A DNA stretch of 64,000 bases from Cynocephalus volans (taxonomy: Eukaryota > Chordata > Mammalia > Dermoptera > Cynocephalidae): contig NC_084474.1 in the NCBI RefSeq assembly GCF_027409185.1, positions 11,897,382-11,961,381 of the forward strand, given 5' to 3'. The notes under the pieces are model-generated. The model was not told the DNA's origin and made no database searches. It was given only the letters and a program-made list of their open reading frames with translations. Made by a program: the position numbers and the translations under genes. This document shows positions 10,790-24,766 of this stretch, piece after piece; position 1 is the first letter of the stretch, and each line of letters opens with the position of its first letter.

Positions 10790-13095
10790 AAACAAAAATG
10801 GAATTGGATGAAGTGATACCTATAAAGGTATTTATTGAAAAAGAAAGATCTCAAATCAATACTCTAAACTAACATCTTAGAAACTAGAAAAAGAAGAGCA
10901 AACTAAACCCCAAACTAGCAGAAGGAAGAAAATAATGATTAGAGTTGAAATAATTGAAATGGGGATTTCAAAAACAATAGAGAAAATATCCACAAAACCA
11001 AAAATTGGTCCTTTGAAAAGATAAAAATTGACAAAACTTTAGCCAGTCTCACCAAGAAAAAAAGAGAGAAGACTCAAATTTCTTAAATTGGAAATAAAAG
11101 AGGAAACGTCATTAACAGCCTTACAGAAATAAAAAGGAGTAATGGAAAATACTATGAAAAATTGTATTCCAACAAATTAGATAACTCACATAAAATGGAA
11201 AAATTCCTTAAAGACACAATTATCAAAGTTAAAGAAGAAATAGAAACTCTTAATAGACATATAACAAATAAAGAGAATGAATAAATGATTTAAAAGTTTT
11301 CATGAAGAAAAGCCCAGGCCCAGATGGCTTCACTGGTGAATTCTATAAAAAATTTTAAAAAGAATACCAATTTTTTGAAAACTCTTCCAAAAAAAAGAGG
11401 AGAGAATACTTCTCAACCCATTCTTTAAGGTGATATCAAGGTAGATAAGGACATCACAAGACAGAAAACTATAAACCAATATCCTTTATGTATGTAGATG
11501 CAAAAATCCTCAACAATACACTAACACAGCCAATCCAGTGACATATAAAAAGAATTATATACTGTGAACAAGTGGAATTTATCCCAGGAATACAAGGTCG
11601 GTCTGACATCCAAAAGTTAGTCAATGTAATACATCATATCAGTAGAATAAAGAGACAAAATTATATAATTATTTTAAAAGAGGCAGAAAAAACATTTGAC
11701 AAAATCCAACACTCTATCATCATAAAACCATTCAACAAAGTAAGAATAGAAAGGAACTTCCTCAACTGATATAGTTCATCAATAAAAAACAGACAGCTTA
11801 TATCAAACTTAATAGTAAAAGACCAAATGCTTTCCCCCTAAGATCAGGAACAAGACATGAAGATCAATTGTTGCCACTATCTATTCAACATCGCACTGGA
11901 GGTTATAGCCAGGGTCATTAGGCAAGAAAATTAAATGAAGTCTTCCAGATTGGAAAGGAAGAAGTGAAACTGTCTCTATTTGTTGATGATAAGATGTTGT
12001 ATATACAAAACACTATGAAATCCACTAGAAAAAAATGATTAAAACAAATAAATGGGTTCAGAAAGGTGGCGTGATACAAGATCAATCTAAAAAAATCAGT
12101 TGCATTACTATGTACTAGCAAAGAACAATCTGGAAATAAAATTATGAAAGCAATTCAATTTACGATAGTGTCAAAAAGAATAAAAAATGTAAGAAAAAAT
12201 TTTACAAAATAAGCACAAGACTTGTACAGGGAAAACTACGAAAACTCGTTCAAAGAAATTAAAGAATATATAAATAAATGTAACGATATCCCACATTCAT
12301 GGATGAGAAGACTTAAATGTTATTAAGATGGTGATACTCCATAAATTGATCTCCAGATTTAATACAATTCCTATCACCATCTTGGCTGACATTTTTGCAG
12401 ATTTGACAGGTTGATCCTAAAATGCATCTGGAAATGCAATGGGCTCAGAATAGACAAAAGAGTCTGAAAAAGGATGAAGGTAGAGAACTCACATTGCCCA
12501 ATTTCAAAGCTTACTACAAAGCTGCAATAATTAAGACAGTGTAGTACTGGCATAAGAACATATTGACCTGTAGAATAGAATTGAGAGTTCAGCACCAAAC
12601 CAGTACATCTACGGTGAATCCATTTTCAACAAGGGTGCCAGTACCAGTCAATGGAGAATGAATAGAATAGTCTTTTCAAAAAATGGTGCTACGATGACCA
12701 TACATCTACTTTCCGAAGAACAAAGTTGGACCTGTATTTCATATCATGTACAAAAAAAAATAAAATTAACTCAAAATGGATCAGAGAGCCAACTGTAAGA
12801 ACTAAAATTATAAAGGTCTTAGAAGAAAATATACAAGTATATCTTTGTGACCTTGTGTTAGCTAGTAGTTTCTTAGACATGAAACCAAAAGCACAAATTA
12901 CAAAAGAAAGAAATAGATAAAATGGACTTCTACAAAATTAAAAACATTTGTGCTACAAATGATGCCATCATGAAAGTGAAAAGAAAATCCAACAAAATGG
13001 AGAAATTATTTGCAAATTATAGATCTGACAAGATATATCCAGAATATATAAAGAACACTTATAATTCACTAACTATTTTAAACAATAACACATTT
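10790..13095 (+). repeat. Old LINE-1 ORF2, sense, part 1
   Basis: ORF2-derived sequence runs in order: AACCAAAAATTGGTCCTTTG (near 10998), the reverse-transcriptase region near 11560-11760 including CAAGTGGAATTTATCCCAGG, and TTTGTTGATGATAAGATG near 11978, equivalent to the F/YxDD active-site codons. Sequence equivalent to the region after the RT then follows. Many stops and frameshifts break it. It is interrupted at the TSD AACAATAACACATTTTA (about 13080-13096) by a young LINE-1 and resumes at about 15518. The 65-codon frame at 11572-11769 is an RT remnant. Confidence 0.85.
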
Positions 13096-13332
13096 TATTA
13101 ATATGGTGTATCACATTTATTGATTTGCATATGTTGAACCAACCTTGCATCGCTGGGATGAATCCCACTTGATCGTGAGAGGGAAAGTATCTCAACATAA
13201 TTAAAGCCATATATGCCAAACCCACTGCCAATATCATCCTGAATGGGGAAAAGCTGAAAGCTTTTCCTTTAAGAACAAGAACTAGACAAGGATGCCCACT
13301 CTCACCACTCCTATTCAACATAGAGTTGGAAG

Positions 13333-13443
13333 GGCCGGCCCATGGCTCACTCAGGAGAGTGCAGTGTTGAGAACACCAAGGCCCCAGGTTCGGATCCCAT
13401 ATAGGGATGGCCGGTTGGCTTGCTGGCTGAGCGTGGTGCTCAC
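13333..13443 (+). mobile_element. t-SINE, truncated and without A-tail
   Basis: The copy starts GGCCGGCCCATGGCTCACTC and carries a B-box-like GGTTCGGATCCC near 13387. It then enters a second tRNA-like unit and stops at GAGCGTGGTGCTCAC, about where the anticodon loop of tRNA-Ile would be. Flanks are AACATAGAGTTGGAAG (13317-13332) and AACATAGTGTTGGAAG (13444-13459), a 16-bp TSD with one mismatch. No A-tail lies between. Tail-less truncated tRNA or SINE copies are a known mammalian class. It sits in the ORF2 frame of the young LINE-1. Confidence 0.9.
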
Positions 13444-15267
13444 AACATAGTGTTGGAAGTACTAGCCAGAGCAATCAGAGAAGACAAGGAAATAAAGGGC
13501 ATCCAGATTGGAAAAGATGAAGTCAAACTGTCCCTGTTTGCAGATGACATGATCCTATATATCGAACAGCCTAAAACCTCTACAAAAAAACTCTTGGGAT
13601 TGATAAATGATTTCAGCACAGTAGCAGGATACAAAATCAACACACAAAAATAAGTAGCATTTCTTTTCTCCAATAGTGAACATGCAGAACGAGAAATCAA
13701 GAAAGCCTGCCCATTTACAATAGCCACCAAAAAAACAAAATACTTAGGAATTGAGTTAACCAAGGAGGTGAAAAATCTCTATAATGAGAACTACAAACCA
13801 CTGCTGAGAGAAATTAGAGAGGATACAAGAAGATGGAAAGATATCCCATGCTCTTGGATTGGAAGAATCAACATAGTGAAAATGTCCATACTACCCAAAG
13901 TGATATACAAATTCAATGCAATCCCCATCAAAATTCCAAAGACATTTTTCTCAAAAATGGAAAGAACTATCCAGACATTTATATGGAACAATAAAAGACC
14001 ACACATAGCCAAAGCAATGCTCAGCAAAAAAAATACAGCTGGAGGCATAACTCTACCTGACTTTAAGCTATACTACAAAGCTATAATAACCAAAACAGTA
14101 TGGTACTGGCATAAAAACAGACACACTGACCAATGGAATAGAATAGAGAATCCAGAAATCAACCCACACACTTACTGCCATCTGATCTTTGACAAAGGCA
14201 CCAAGCCTATTCACTGGGGAAGGGACTGCCTCTTTAGCAAATGGTGCTGGGATAACTGGATATCCATATGCAGGAGAATGAAACTAGATCCATACCTCTC
14301 ACCGTATACTAAAATCAACTCAAAATGGATTAAGGATTTAAATATACACCCTGAAACAATAAAACTTCTTAAAGAAAACATAGGAGAAACACTTCAGGAA
14401 ATAGGACTGGGCACAGACTTCATGAATACCACCCCAAAAGCACGGGCAACCAAAGGTAAAATAAACAAATGGGATTATATCAAACTAAAAAGCTTCTGCA
14501 CAGCAAAAGAAACAATTAAAAGAGTTAAAAGACAACCAACAGAGTGGGAGAAAATATTTGCAAAATATACATCTGACAAAGGATTAATATCCAGAATATA
14601 TAAGGAACTCAAACAACTTTACAAGAAAAAAACAAGCAACCCAATTAAAAAATGGGCAAAAGAGCTAAGTAGGCATTTCTCTAAGGAAGATATACAAATG
14701 GCCAACAGACGTATGAAAAAATGCTCAACATCACTCAGCATCCGGGAAATGCAAATCAAAACCACACTGAGATACCATCTCACCCCAGTTAGGATGGCTA
14801 AAATCCAAAAGACTCTGAACGATAAATGCTGGCGAGGTTGCGGAGAAAAAGGAACTCTCATACATTGTTGGTGGGACTGCAAAATGGTGCAGCCTCTATG
14901 GAAAATGGTATGGAGGTTCCTCAAACAATTGCAGATAGATCTACTATACGACCCAGCTATCCCACTGTTGGGAATATACTCTGAGGAATGGAAATCATCA
15001 AGTCGAAGGTATACCTGTTCCCTAATGTTCATCGCAGCACTCTTTACAATAGCCAAGAGTTGGAACCAGCCCAAATGTCCATCATCAGATGAGTGGATAC
15101 GGAAAATGTGGTACATCTACACAATGGAATACTACTCAGCTATAAAAACGAATGAAATACTGCCATTTGCAACAACATGGATGGACCTTGAGAGAATTAT
15201 ATTAAGTGAAATAAGTCAGGCACAGAAAGAGAAATACCACATGTTCTCACTTATTGGTGGGAGCTAA
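13444..15267 (+). pseudogene. LINE-1 ORF2 protein C-terminal part (reverse transcriptase to C-terminus)
   Basis: One frame runs from the end of the inserted t-SINE to the ORF2 stop at 15265-15267, broken by a single TAA at 13651-13653. ORF2p makes and inserts LINE-1 cDNA. Visible parts are the RT active site FADD (codons at 13537-13548) and the C-terminal Cys-rich motif at 14827-14880, with spacing C-x3-C-x7-H-C-x3-C. The end, MFSLIGGS, resembles the usual ORF2p end. The endonuclease and N-terminal RT are absent through 5' truncation and inversion, so no active enzyme can be made. The uninterrupted part from 13768 encodes 499 residues. Intactness reflects youth and does not show function. Confidence 0.9.
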
Positions 15268-15281
15268 AAATTAATATATAA

Positions 15282-15282
<1 letters not shown>

Positions 15283-15319
<37 letters not shown>

Positions 15320-15335
15320 CCGAGGGGGGGGGGAG
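15283..15335. repeat. (CA)n microsatellite and G-run in LINE-1 3'UTR
   Basis: A CA repeat is followed by a short AAACCGA and an 11-base G run just after the ORF2 stop. A similar CA run plus poly-A/G occurs at the same place in the copy at 43755-43800, so the repeat belongs to this LINE-1 3'UTR and did not arise here independently. Confidence 0.9.
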
Positions 15336-15517
15336 AAGATATAACAACCACAATTACTTGAAGTTGATACGACAAGCAAACAGAAAGGACATTGTTGGGG
15401 GGGAGGGGGGGAAGGAGAAGGGAGGGAGGTTTTGGTGATGGGGAGCAATAATCAGCCAAAATGTATATCGACAAAATAAAATTTTAAAAAAATAAAAAAT
15501 AAAAAAAATAAATAATA

Positions 15518-16380
15518 AACAATAACACATTTTAAAAATGGGCACACGATCTAAATAGGCAGGTCTCCAAAGAAGATACCCAAATAACTGAGACACACAT
15601 GAAAAGATGCTCAAATCATCAGTCATTAGGGAATTGCAAGTGAAAACCACAGTGAGATAATACTTCACACCCACCACCACATCTTTAATTATAAAGATGG
15701 AGAACAAGTGTTGGAGAAGATGCAGAGAAATTGCACTCCCCATACATTGCTGGTGAGAATTTGGACTGTAGTTTGGGAGTTCTCAAAATAGCACATATAG
15801 AATTACCATATGACCCAGAAATTCCATTCCTAGGTATATCCAAAAGAAATGAAAACATATATCCATACAAAACTTGTTCATAAATATTCACAGCACCATT
15901 ATACATAATAGCCCAAAAGTGGAAGCAACCAAAATGTCCATCAACTGATGAGTGGATAAGTAACATGTTGTATATCCACACAATGGAATATTATTCAGCC
16001 AAAAAAAGACAAAAAAGAATGTAGTACTAATTAAAATGCGGTACTATATGGATGAGGCTTGAAAACATTATGGTAAGTGAAAGAAGCCCATTACGAAAGG
16101 CCACGGCTTTCATGATTTCATGTATAGGAAATGTCCAGAACAGGCAAATCTGTAGAAGCCAGTAAGTGTGTTCTTGGTTGCCTAGGCCTGGGAGGAAGTG
16201 ATAATGAATGACCGTCAATAGTGCAGGGATTCTTTCTGGGTGATAAAAATGTTTCAAAATTAGATTGTGAAAACTGTTGCTCAACTCAATATATGCTGAA
16301 AACATTGTATTTTACACAAGTGGTTGAATTTTACATACGTAAATTATATCACAATAAAGTTGTTAAAAGGATATAAGAAA
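15518..16380 (+). repeat. Old LINE-1 ORF2 end and 3'UTR, sense, part 2
   Basis: The old element resumes at the second TSD copy with AAAAATGGGCACACGATC. It passes through ORF2 C-terminal equivalents (ACACAATGGAATATTATTCA near 15978) and ends with a 3'UTR closing in ACAATAAAGTTGTTAAAAGG. The end is of L1MC/L1MD type. Reading frames are destroyed. Confidence 0.85.
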
Positions 16381-16634
16381 ATACCACAATGAAAGGAGAC
16401 AGAATATCTCCGGTATCTTTCCAGGAAGAAGAAAAAACGCTGTATCTTACGGACACAGTACTCTATATAATACGGTGGCCTCGCAGGGGTTAGAGGAAGG
16501 AAATCCCAAAAGGATGGGAGTAGTCTGTACAAGATGACAAAAAAAAAAAAAACAAGAATAAAGGGAGGCAGAACATTTCAAGTGTTAGTGTGTATAAACT
16601 GGCTAAGTCAGTATCATGCCAATTTGTAAGTATG
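16381..16634. other. Unassigned sequence
   Basis: This short stretch between a LINE-1 end and an LTR has no recognised content apart from an A-run near 16540-16552. Confidence 0.4.
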
Positions 16635-17063
16635 TGTATTAGGCCATTTTTGTTGCTAATAACGAAATACATGGAACTGGGTGTTTTATAAAGAAAAACA
16701 AAATTTATTGGTTACAGTTTCTGAGGCTGGCAAGTCCAAAGTCCATCTGGTGGTGGCAACAGTGATCCAACGGTCTCACATTGCAAGACGGTGGAAGCAG
16801 AGAGAGCAGAAAGAGAGAACGAGGCAGACTCTCTTCTTTTAAAGCCCTCAGAACCACGCCTCTGATCACCATTTTTAATCCATTCACTACTGCACAGTCC
16901 TACAATCCAATCACCTCTTCAAGGCTCCACCTTTCAATTACCATAATAGGATTTCCCACCCTCTTAACTGTCACAGTGGGGGCTAAGTTTCTAAGAGATA
17001 AAACTTGGGGCACACAATTCAAGCTTCAGGGGGTTTTGGGAGGACATAACTCAATCCACTACA
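16635..17063 (-). mobile_element. MaLR-like solo LTR (MST-like), antisense
   Basis: It starts TGTATTAGGCCATTTTTGTT and ends CCACTACA, giving the TG...CA ends of an LTR. Blocks CATGGAACTGGGTGTTTTAT, TTTCTGAGGCTGGCAAGTCC and TAATCCATTCACTACTGC recur in the LTR at 38924-39317. No clean 5-bp TSD is seen. The plus-strand frame at 16781-17191 runs out of it and is not a gene. Confidence 0.8.
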
Positions 17064-17911
17064 ATGTTCCTGTGGTGGATATGAATGCATCAGACTATCA
17101 TAGCATACGCAGCCACACTCTTTGTACAGATTCCATATGCACTGAACAACCTTTCCATTATATTTTACTTGCCTTACATCCTTTCCTATAGGGAAAAAAG
17201 GCACCGATCACACTAACGAGAAAAATACCATCCACATTATAATTGAATGTCTCATTATGTAACAGTAAATTTAATTTTTTTATTGGTTGGTGTCTTGTGA
17301 GCTCAGTGATTTTAAGCCCCTGAGACTGAGTCCTCAAGAGTATCTGACCTCTCAAAATGAGACTATGGATCATGAACATAATCCACTTCATAAAGTTTCT
17401 TGGAATCCAGCCAGACGATTGACACTCTTCCCATTTTGCTATTGCAATTGAACTGCAATAGTCATATTCCCTGACAATAGCTTTGAAAAAATAATTACAC
17501 GTACTAATCAAGAGAACATTTTCAACCTAAACACTGGGTTCTGCTAATGGTAAATACATAGGATATGGAATCAAGCAGCAGTTAAAGAAGCTTTGTCTTC
17601 AAGAAACCTTGTTTAAGCTTGTCAATATAACAGAAATACAGGTCAATGGAAGCATCACAAGTCCATTTAGATTTAGCCATTTTTTTTCATGTCAGTCTAA
17701 ATTTGTTTATTTTTTTCAATTGCAGATTGGGTTGAGAAAATAATTCTACTACGCACCTCTTACAATGAACATTGCATCTGTGTTTTTATTATTACAAAAG
17801 AAAAAGGAGTTCTAAAATACTGTTCTCTTCACAATCCCTCTTCAATTTTCTAATTTAAACCATTTGCACTAGAAACCCCAATTTTATAATTATAGGTTCA
17901 CAATCCCATAT
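17064..17911. other. Unassigned, apparently single-copy sequence
   Basis: No gene or repeat is recognised. The minus-strand 117-codon frame at 17158-17511 has no known motif. Confidence 0.4.
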
Positions 17912-17920
17912 GAAAAGCCC

Positions 17921-19981
<2,061 letters not shown>

Positions 19982-19988
19982 AAAGCCC

Positions 19989-21892
19989 TGGGGCCCTTGT
20001 GCTTTAGAATTTAACATTTTTTAAGTTTTAGGAAAAAAATACAGTGCAGACACCATGTTTTACATATCTTCCTCAGGCAGATCTGACGTAGCACTCTTGT
20101 AATCCGAAGTATACTGATTATTCTCACAATCAAAAATTAATATCCCACCAAAGTAGGATTAAGACTCATATTACTTCATACCAGATTTTGCCTCCCTATG
20201 AATTTATTACAAATTTCTGAAAAAAAAACCAACTTGATTTTGTGAGCTTTTTGCATTTTGGAATCACAAATAAGTGATTCTAGACATGTAATGTAAATCA
20301 TATGCAGAAGAGAACTAATAAATTTGTCATGTGGCAAAAGTTACAAAGGAAAGAAAGAAAATGTAATCCTTCAGGTCTAATAAGAAATCATATCTAATTC
20401 ATTTATCTTCTCACCATCCCCATCAACCCTCACATGCAAGCAGGGTGGGGTACTTTAGAGATACCATTTGGCTACATCATGTCACAATTTTAATATATTT
20501 CAAATATAATTTAATCCTAAAAATTAAATCTACTCTCTCTCTCTTGTTCTATCACACAGCATTTTCTCAATGGTGTTGACTGTGACTAGACTTAGGTGAG
20601 ATTAGAAGTGGAAGAGAAAGACTGGAAAAGAAATTCTGGCACCCACACAACTCCTGGTATATGGTGTAGATTGATATAAAATACAAATAAATAAAAAGTT
20701 TTTATTATTCAATTTAAGCATTTATATTTCATTGATATGTGTGTTAGAAAACAAGGTTTTGTAAAGCTTTACCAGATGGCAGAATCTAGAGAAAAATATT
20801 TTACATCAAAATTTAGGGACTTCTTCCGCAAAAATATCATTGCTTAGCTCTAAAGCAAAAGATTGTGTTTTAGTTTGTTTATGCCACAGAGGGGTTGGAC
20901 AGGCAAGAAATCAAGTTAATAATTGCTTGTTTTACATTTTTGTAGAAATTACAAATAATACTATACCAAATTTTGTCCTTATTACTAAATAGATTTTTTT
21001 TTGTGAAGGCAAATATTCCATTAATCACTCCAGAATTCAATTCCAAGAATTGTCTTTCATGTTAAAATAATGCTTCCCACCAAGTGTTCCAGTGGGATTT
21101 TCACTGACTCTGGCCCTTGAGAAACCTCTCGTGGTGAAGTGCGCTGCTTCCTGGAGAAAGCTCGTCTGGAGACGCCAGCACGAATACTGCTGTGAAACAC
21201 ATTGAGCTCATATTTTAAAATTTAAATGACTGACATTCATTTTAGCCACATTTGCTTATGATCCTGTCTTATTTTTCTGGCAGAGACACTAATATAAATT
21301 TAGTTATGGAGTAATTTTAGTTTCATTTTTAAATATGTAAAACTTCTTAAGTTTGTGCTTTTGGGGGGAGGAAATAGAATGTCTTGTACAGAATTAACTG
21401 CACATGACAACTCCTACAATGAAGCAAAAGACATGAAATTGATTTCCAATATGCCTTATGAAAATGTAGTGAATATGTAGATTATAAGGTGATGTTGAAA
21501 TTTCCTGTCTCTCTTCATTCCTCTGTCTAGAATTACTGACAAATCAATATCTTCTATCATATATATGCCAATGTCTAATTGCACATTAATTTCTTTTTGG
21601 ATCAGTGAAGGCAAAAGTGAGTTCTGTAACCTTAAAGCAGTGTCCTTGATCTAAGACAGAAAGAAATCGTATGTAGATACGTTTGGATTATGCTTATACC
21701 AACAATATTGCCATTTCTAAAAAAAAAAAAAAAATTAGAATATTCCCTTTATAATTCCATTTAGAAACTTTAACACATGTAGAAATGGTATGTTTTTAAT
21801 TTAAGTGTCTTTTTGGTATTTGGATATAGCCTAAATTCACTTTTAGGCTTTATACAGTGAGTCAGATTAATCAGATTGATTGCTATTTCAGA
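19989..21892. other. Unassigned, apparently single-copy sequence
   Basis: About 1.9 kb of AT-rich sequence without a recognisable gene or repeat. An A-run lies at 21719-21734. No open frame of note is present. This is one of the longer repeat-poor stretches of the window. Confidence 0.45.
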
Positions 21893-22244
21893 TGAACTGT
21901 GGTTTCAATGTGTTCTTTGCAGAATTTGTGTTGAAACTTAATTCCTATTGTGGTGGTATTAAGAGGTGGGGCCTTTGGGTTTAGATTATTGCCTTATAAA
22001 ATGGCTGGAGGAAATTGGCTTAGGCCCTTTTTCTCTTGCCCTTTACCTTCTGCCAGGCAAGGACACAGCAACAAGACCCCATCTTGGAATCAGAGAAACT
22101 GAGGCCTCACCGAACACTAAACCTACTGTTGCCTTGCTCTGGGACTTCCAGGCTCCAGAACCATGAGAAATAAATTTTTATTGCTTATAAATTACCCATT
22201 TTGTGATATTTTGTTATAGCAGCACAAATGTACCAAGACGGACA
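21893..22244 (+). mobile_element. MaLR-like solo LTR, sense
   Basis: It starts TGAACTGTGGTTTCAATGTG and ends ACCAAGACGGACA. Inside are AAGAGGTGGGGCCTTTGGGT, GGCTCCAGAACCATGAGAAA and a polyadenylation-like AATAAATTTTTATTG followed by GATATTTTGTTATAGC. The order is that of MST/MLT-type LTRs, read 5' to 3'. The 66-codon frame at 21966-22166 is inside and is not a gene. Confidence 0.65.
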
Positions 22245-22904
22245 TTTTTAAAGCATGTTATGATGTCATTTATAAAATAGGATTTCGAAAATATTTTGAG
22301 CATTTTGGGAATATGTGTTTGTGTCAGTCACAAAAACAGCAACCCCTCTAGCTATCTCAAACACAGGCTATTTAATCCAGGGAGTTGTTTACACAGCTGA
22401 CGGAAGAGCTGGAAAGACAAACAGGAGACAGAAAGGGGATCAGAGAAGGACGGGAAGTCATACCAGCTCTGGGATTGGGTGACTGTGGGAGAAATGGTGT
22501 TTTTAGAGTCCAGACAGAATCTGGAAACATGTAGCAAGAGATAAAACCACAGGAGGTGCTGACCAGTGGGAGCTCAGACCACAGAAGGAAGGACTGACCA
22601 GAACTGGAACCACAGTGAGGTGCAGCCACTGTTGGGGATGTCACTCAACACAGAGACTAGGGAGGGAGCATTCCCGCCTCTTCACCCATCTGGCAACCAA
22701 GCTTCTCCAGGATCCCTGTGGGTTGTGTCTCTGGGAAGCCAGAAAGTGGTGAATCATGGAAAGTATTCCTTGCAATATGGAAAAGAGTGAGGGTGTAGAA
22801 CATAGCTGCGAGCAGACCAGTCAGTGTTTGCTTGACCCCCTAAGGTGCTGTACTACTTTGCAAACAAGACTTACATGGAGTTTGGCATTTCTCTACATCT
22901 GTTC
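22245..22904. other. Unassigned, possibly an old repeat
   Basis: The stretch at 22330-22640 has the feel of a degraded interspersed repeat, for example AGGCTATTTAATCCAGGGAG, but I cannot name it. Frames at 22372-22644 and 22566-22790 have no known domain. Confidence 0.3.
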
Positions 22905-23328
22905 ATTTGTCCCAGAAATAATTGAGCACATACTACATGCAGGCACAATTCTAGGCTCTGGGTGGAAAAACAACATCTCCTGGCTTACGAAACTTACCTG
23001 CTAGTAAGGAAGATAGACAATAAACAAGTGAACACATAAATAAGCATACAACTTACAGATAAAATGATGTGTGACAGAGTGTGACTGTTGGGCAAAAGTC
23101 TCTCTGGGGTCTTCACATTGAAACCGACTGTCAGGGGAAACCTGGCAGCCTGATCATTTCACATAACAGAAAGAAGCAGTGTAGCTGGAGCAGCATGACT
23201 GGACAAGAGAAGATGAGAGACGACGATGAAGAGAGAGCAGGGCCCAGGTGACCTAGGACATCGGGAGGCTGGTGAGGTGTAAGGAGAAGCCCATGGAAAG
23301 TTTAAACTGACTAATGGCAGAACATGAT
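22905..23328 (+). repeat. L2 LINE, sense, left half
   Basis: The block opens with AATTGAGCACATACTACATG and AGGCACAATTCTAGGCTCTG, then AGACAATAAACAAGTGAAC, matching the L2 3' region. It stops at GGCAGAACATGAT, where a LINE-1 was inserted. The following L2 bases (CTGATTTTTTAATTCG, then GGCAAGAGTG-type sequence) resume at about 29608. The two halves join without loss on paper. Confidence 0.8.
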
Positions 23329-24757
23329 ATTTTTTCTTTTCTTTATTGAAACATAATTGATTATACATATATGCCAGGCAGAGAGTTGAATATCAATAAA
23401 TGTGTATAATATATGATGATCCATCAAGATAATTAGTATATTCATCATTACAAAATATAATCATTCTTTGTAACTCAACCAATTTCTTACTAACCCCTCT
23501 CCCTCTCCCCCTTTCCCATCTCTAGTAACCACAGGTCTGTTCTCTCCTTTTGAAATTTCAGCGTATTATTGTAATTGTTGGTTCTTTCTTTCTCTTTCTG
23601 TTTTCTTCTTTCTTTCTTATTTATTTATTTGCTTATTGTTTTAGCTCCCACTTATGAGAGAGGACATGGCGGTATTTCTCTTTCTGTGCCTAGCTTATTA
23701 CACTTAACATGATTTTCTCCAAGTTCATCCATGTTGCTGCAAATGGGAGAATTTAATTCTTTTTTATGGCTAAGTAGTATTCCATTGTGTGTATATATCA
23801 CATTTTCCTTATCGTGTCATCTGTCAATGGACATTTAAGTTGGTTCCAAATTTTGGCTGTTGAACACAGCTACAGTAAACATGGGAGTGCAGCTATCCCT
23901 TTGACATGATGAATTCCATTCCTTTGAGTATATACACAGCAGTGGGATTGCTGGATCATATGGCAGTTCTATCTGTGGTTGTTGAGGAATCTCCATACTG
24001 TTTTTCATAATGGCTGCACCAATGTACAGTCCCACCAACAGTGTAGGAGGATTTCCCCACCTCCTCACCAGCATTTCTTATTCTCTGGCTTTTTAGTAAC
24101 AGCCAGTTTAACTGGGGTGAGATGACATCTCATTGTGGTTTTTATTTGCATTTCTCTGATGATTAGTGATATTGAGCATTTTTTCATGTCCTTGTTGGCC
24201 ATTAGTATGTGTTCCTTTGAAAAATGTCTATTCAGCTCCTTTACCCATTTTTTAAATTGTATTACTTGTTTTTTTACTTTTAAGTTGTTTGGGTTCTTTG
24301 TATATTCTGGATATTAATCCCTTGTTGGATGTATAGTTTGCAAATATTTTCTCCCATTCTGTAGGTTGTCTTTTCACTCTGTTGATTGTTTCTTTTACTG
24401 TGTAGAAGCTTTTTAGTTTGCTATAATCCCATTTGTTTATTTTTTCTTTTGTTGAAGTCTTATTCATTGCCCAGTCCTACATCCTGAAGTGTTTTCCATA
24501 TGTTTTCTTCTAGGAGTTTTATAGTTTCAGGTCTTATATTTAAGTCTTCAATCCATTTTGAGTAGATTTGGGTATATGGTGAGAGGTACAGGTCTAGGTT
24601 CATTCTTCTACACATGGATGTCCAGTTTTTCCAGCACCATTTATTGAAGAGGCTATCCTCTCCCCAATGTGTGTTCTTGGAGACTTTGTTGAAGATCATT
24701 TGGCTTTAAGTACATGCGTTGATCTCCGGATTGTCTATTCCATTCCATTGGTACATA
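23329..24757 (-). mobile_element. LINE-1 antisense, 3' part (3'UTR and ORF2 C-terminal region)
   Basis: On the minus strand this is the end of a LINE-1: ORF2 C-terminal coding sequence, then a 3'UTR, then an A-tail at the left edge. Minus-strand frames at 24460-24699 and 24252-24467 align with the young ORF2 at 13768-15267 (shared WCWKNW/WCWDNW, LYLSPYT/PYLSPYT and PTEWEKIFA). Stops and frameshifts are present. It is interrupted at 24758 by the UNG retrocopy and continues at 26799. Confidence 0.9.
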
Positions 24758-24766
24758 TGTCTGTTT

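Larger units (their letters stand above)
13096..15517 (+). mobile_element. Young LINE-1, 5'-truncated with 5' inversion
   Basis: The insertion is flanked by AACAATAACACATTTTA on both sides (about 13080-13096 and 15519-15535). Bases 13096 to about 13180 are ORF2 sequence in reverse orientation. From about 13181 the same gene runs in sense orientation from a point further 3'. This is the usual product of twin priming. It continues through RT, the C-terminal region, a 3'UTR with (CA)n at 15283-15315 and G-runs, and an A-rich tail. It includes a t-SINE at 13333-13443. It is the freshest-looking LINE-1 in the window. Confidence 0.9.

Noticed and set aside
14619..15116. 165-codon minus-strand frame
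   Set aside because: It is the complement of the young LINE-1 ORF2; the sense frame explains the sequence.
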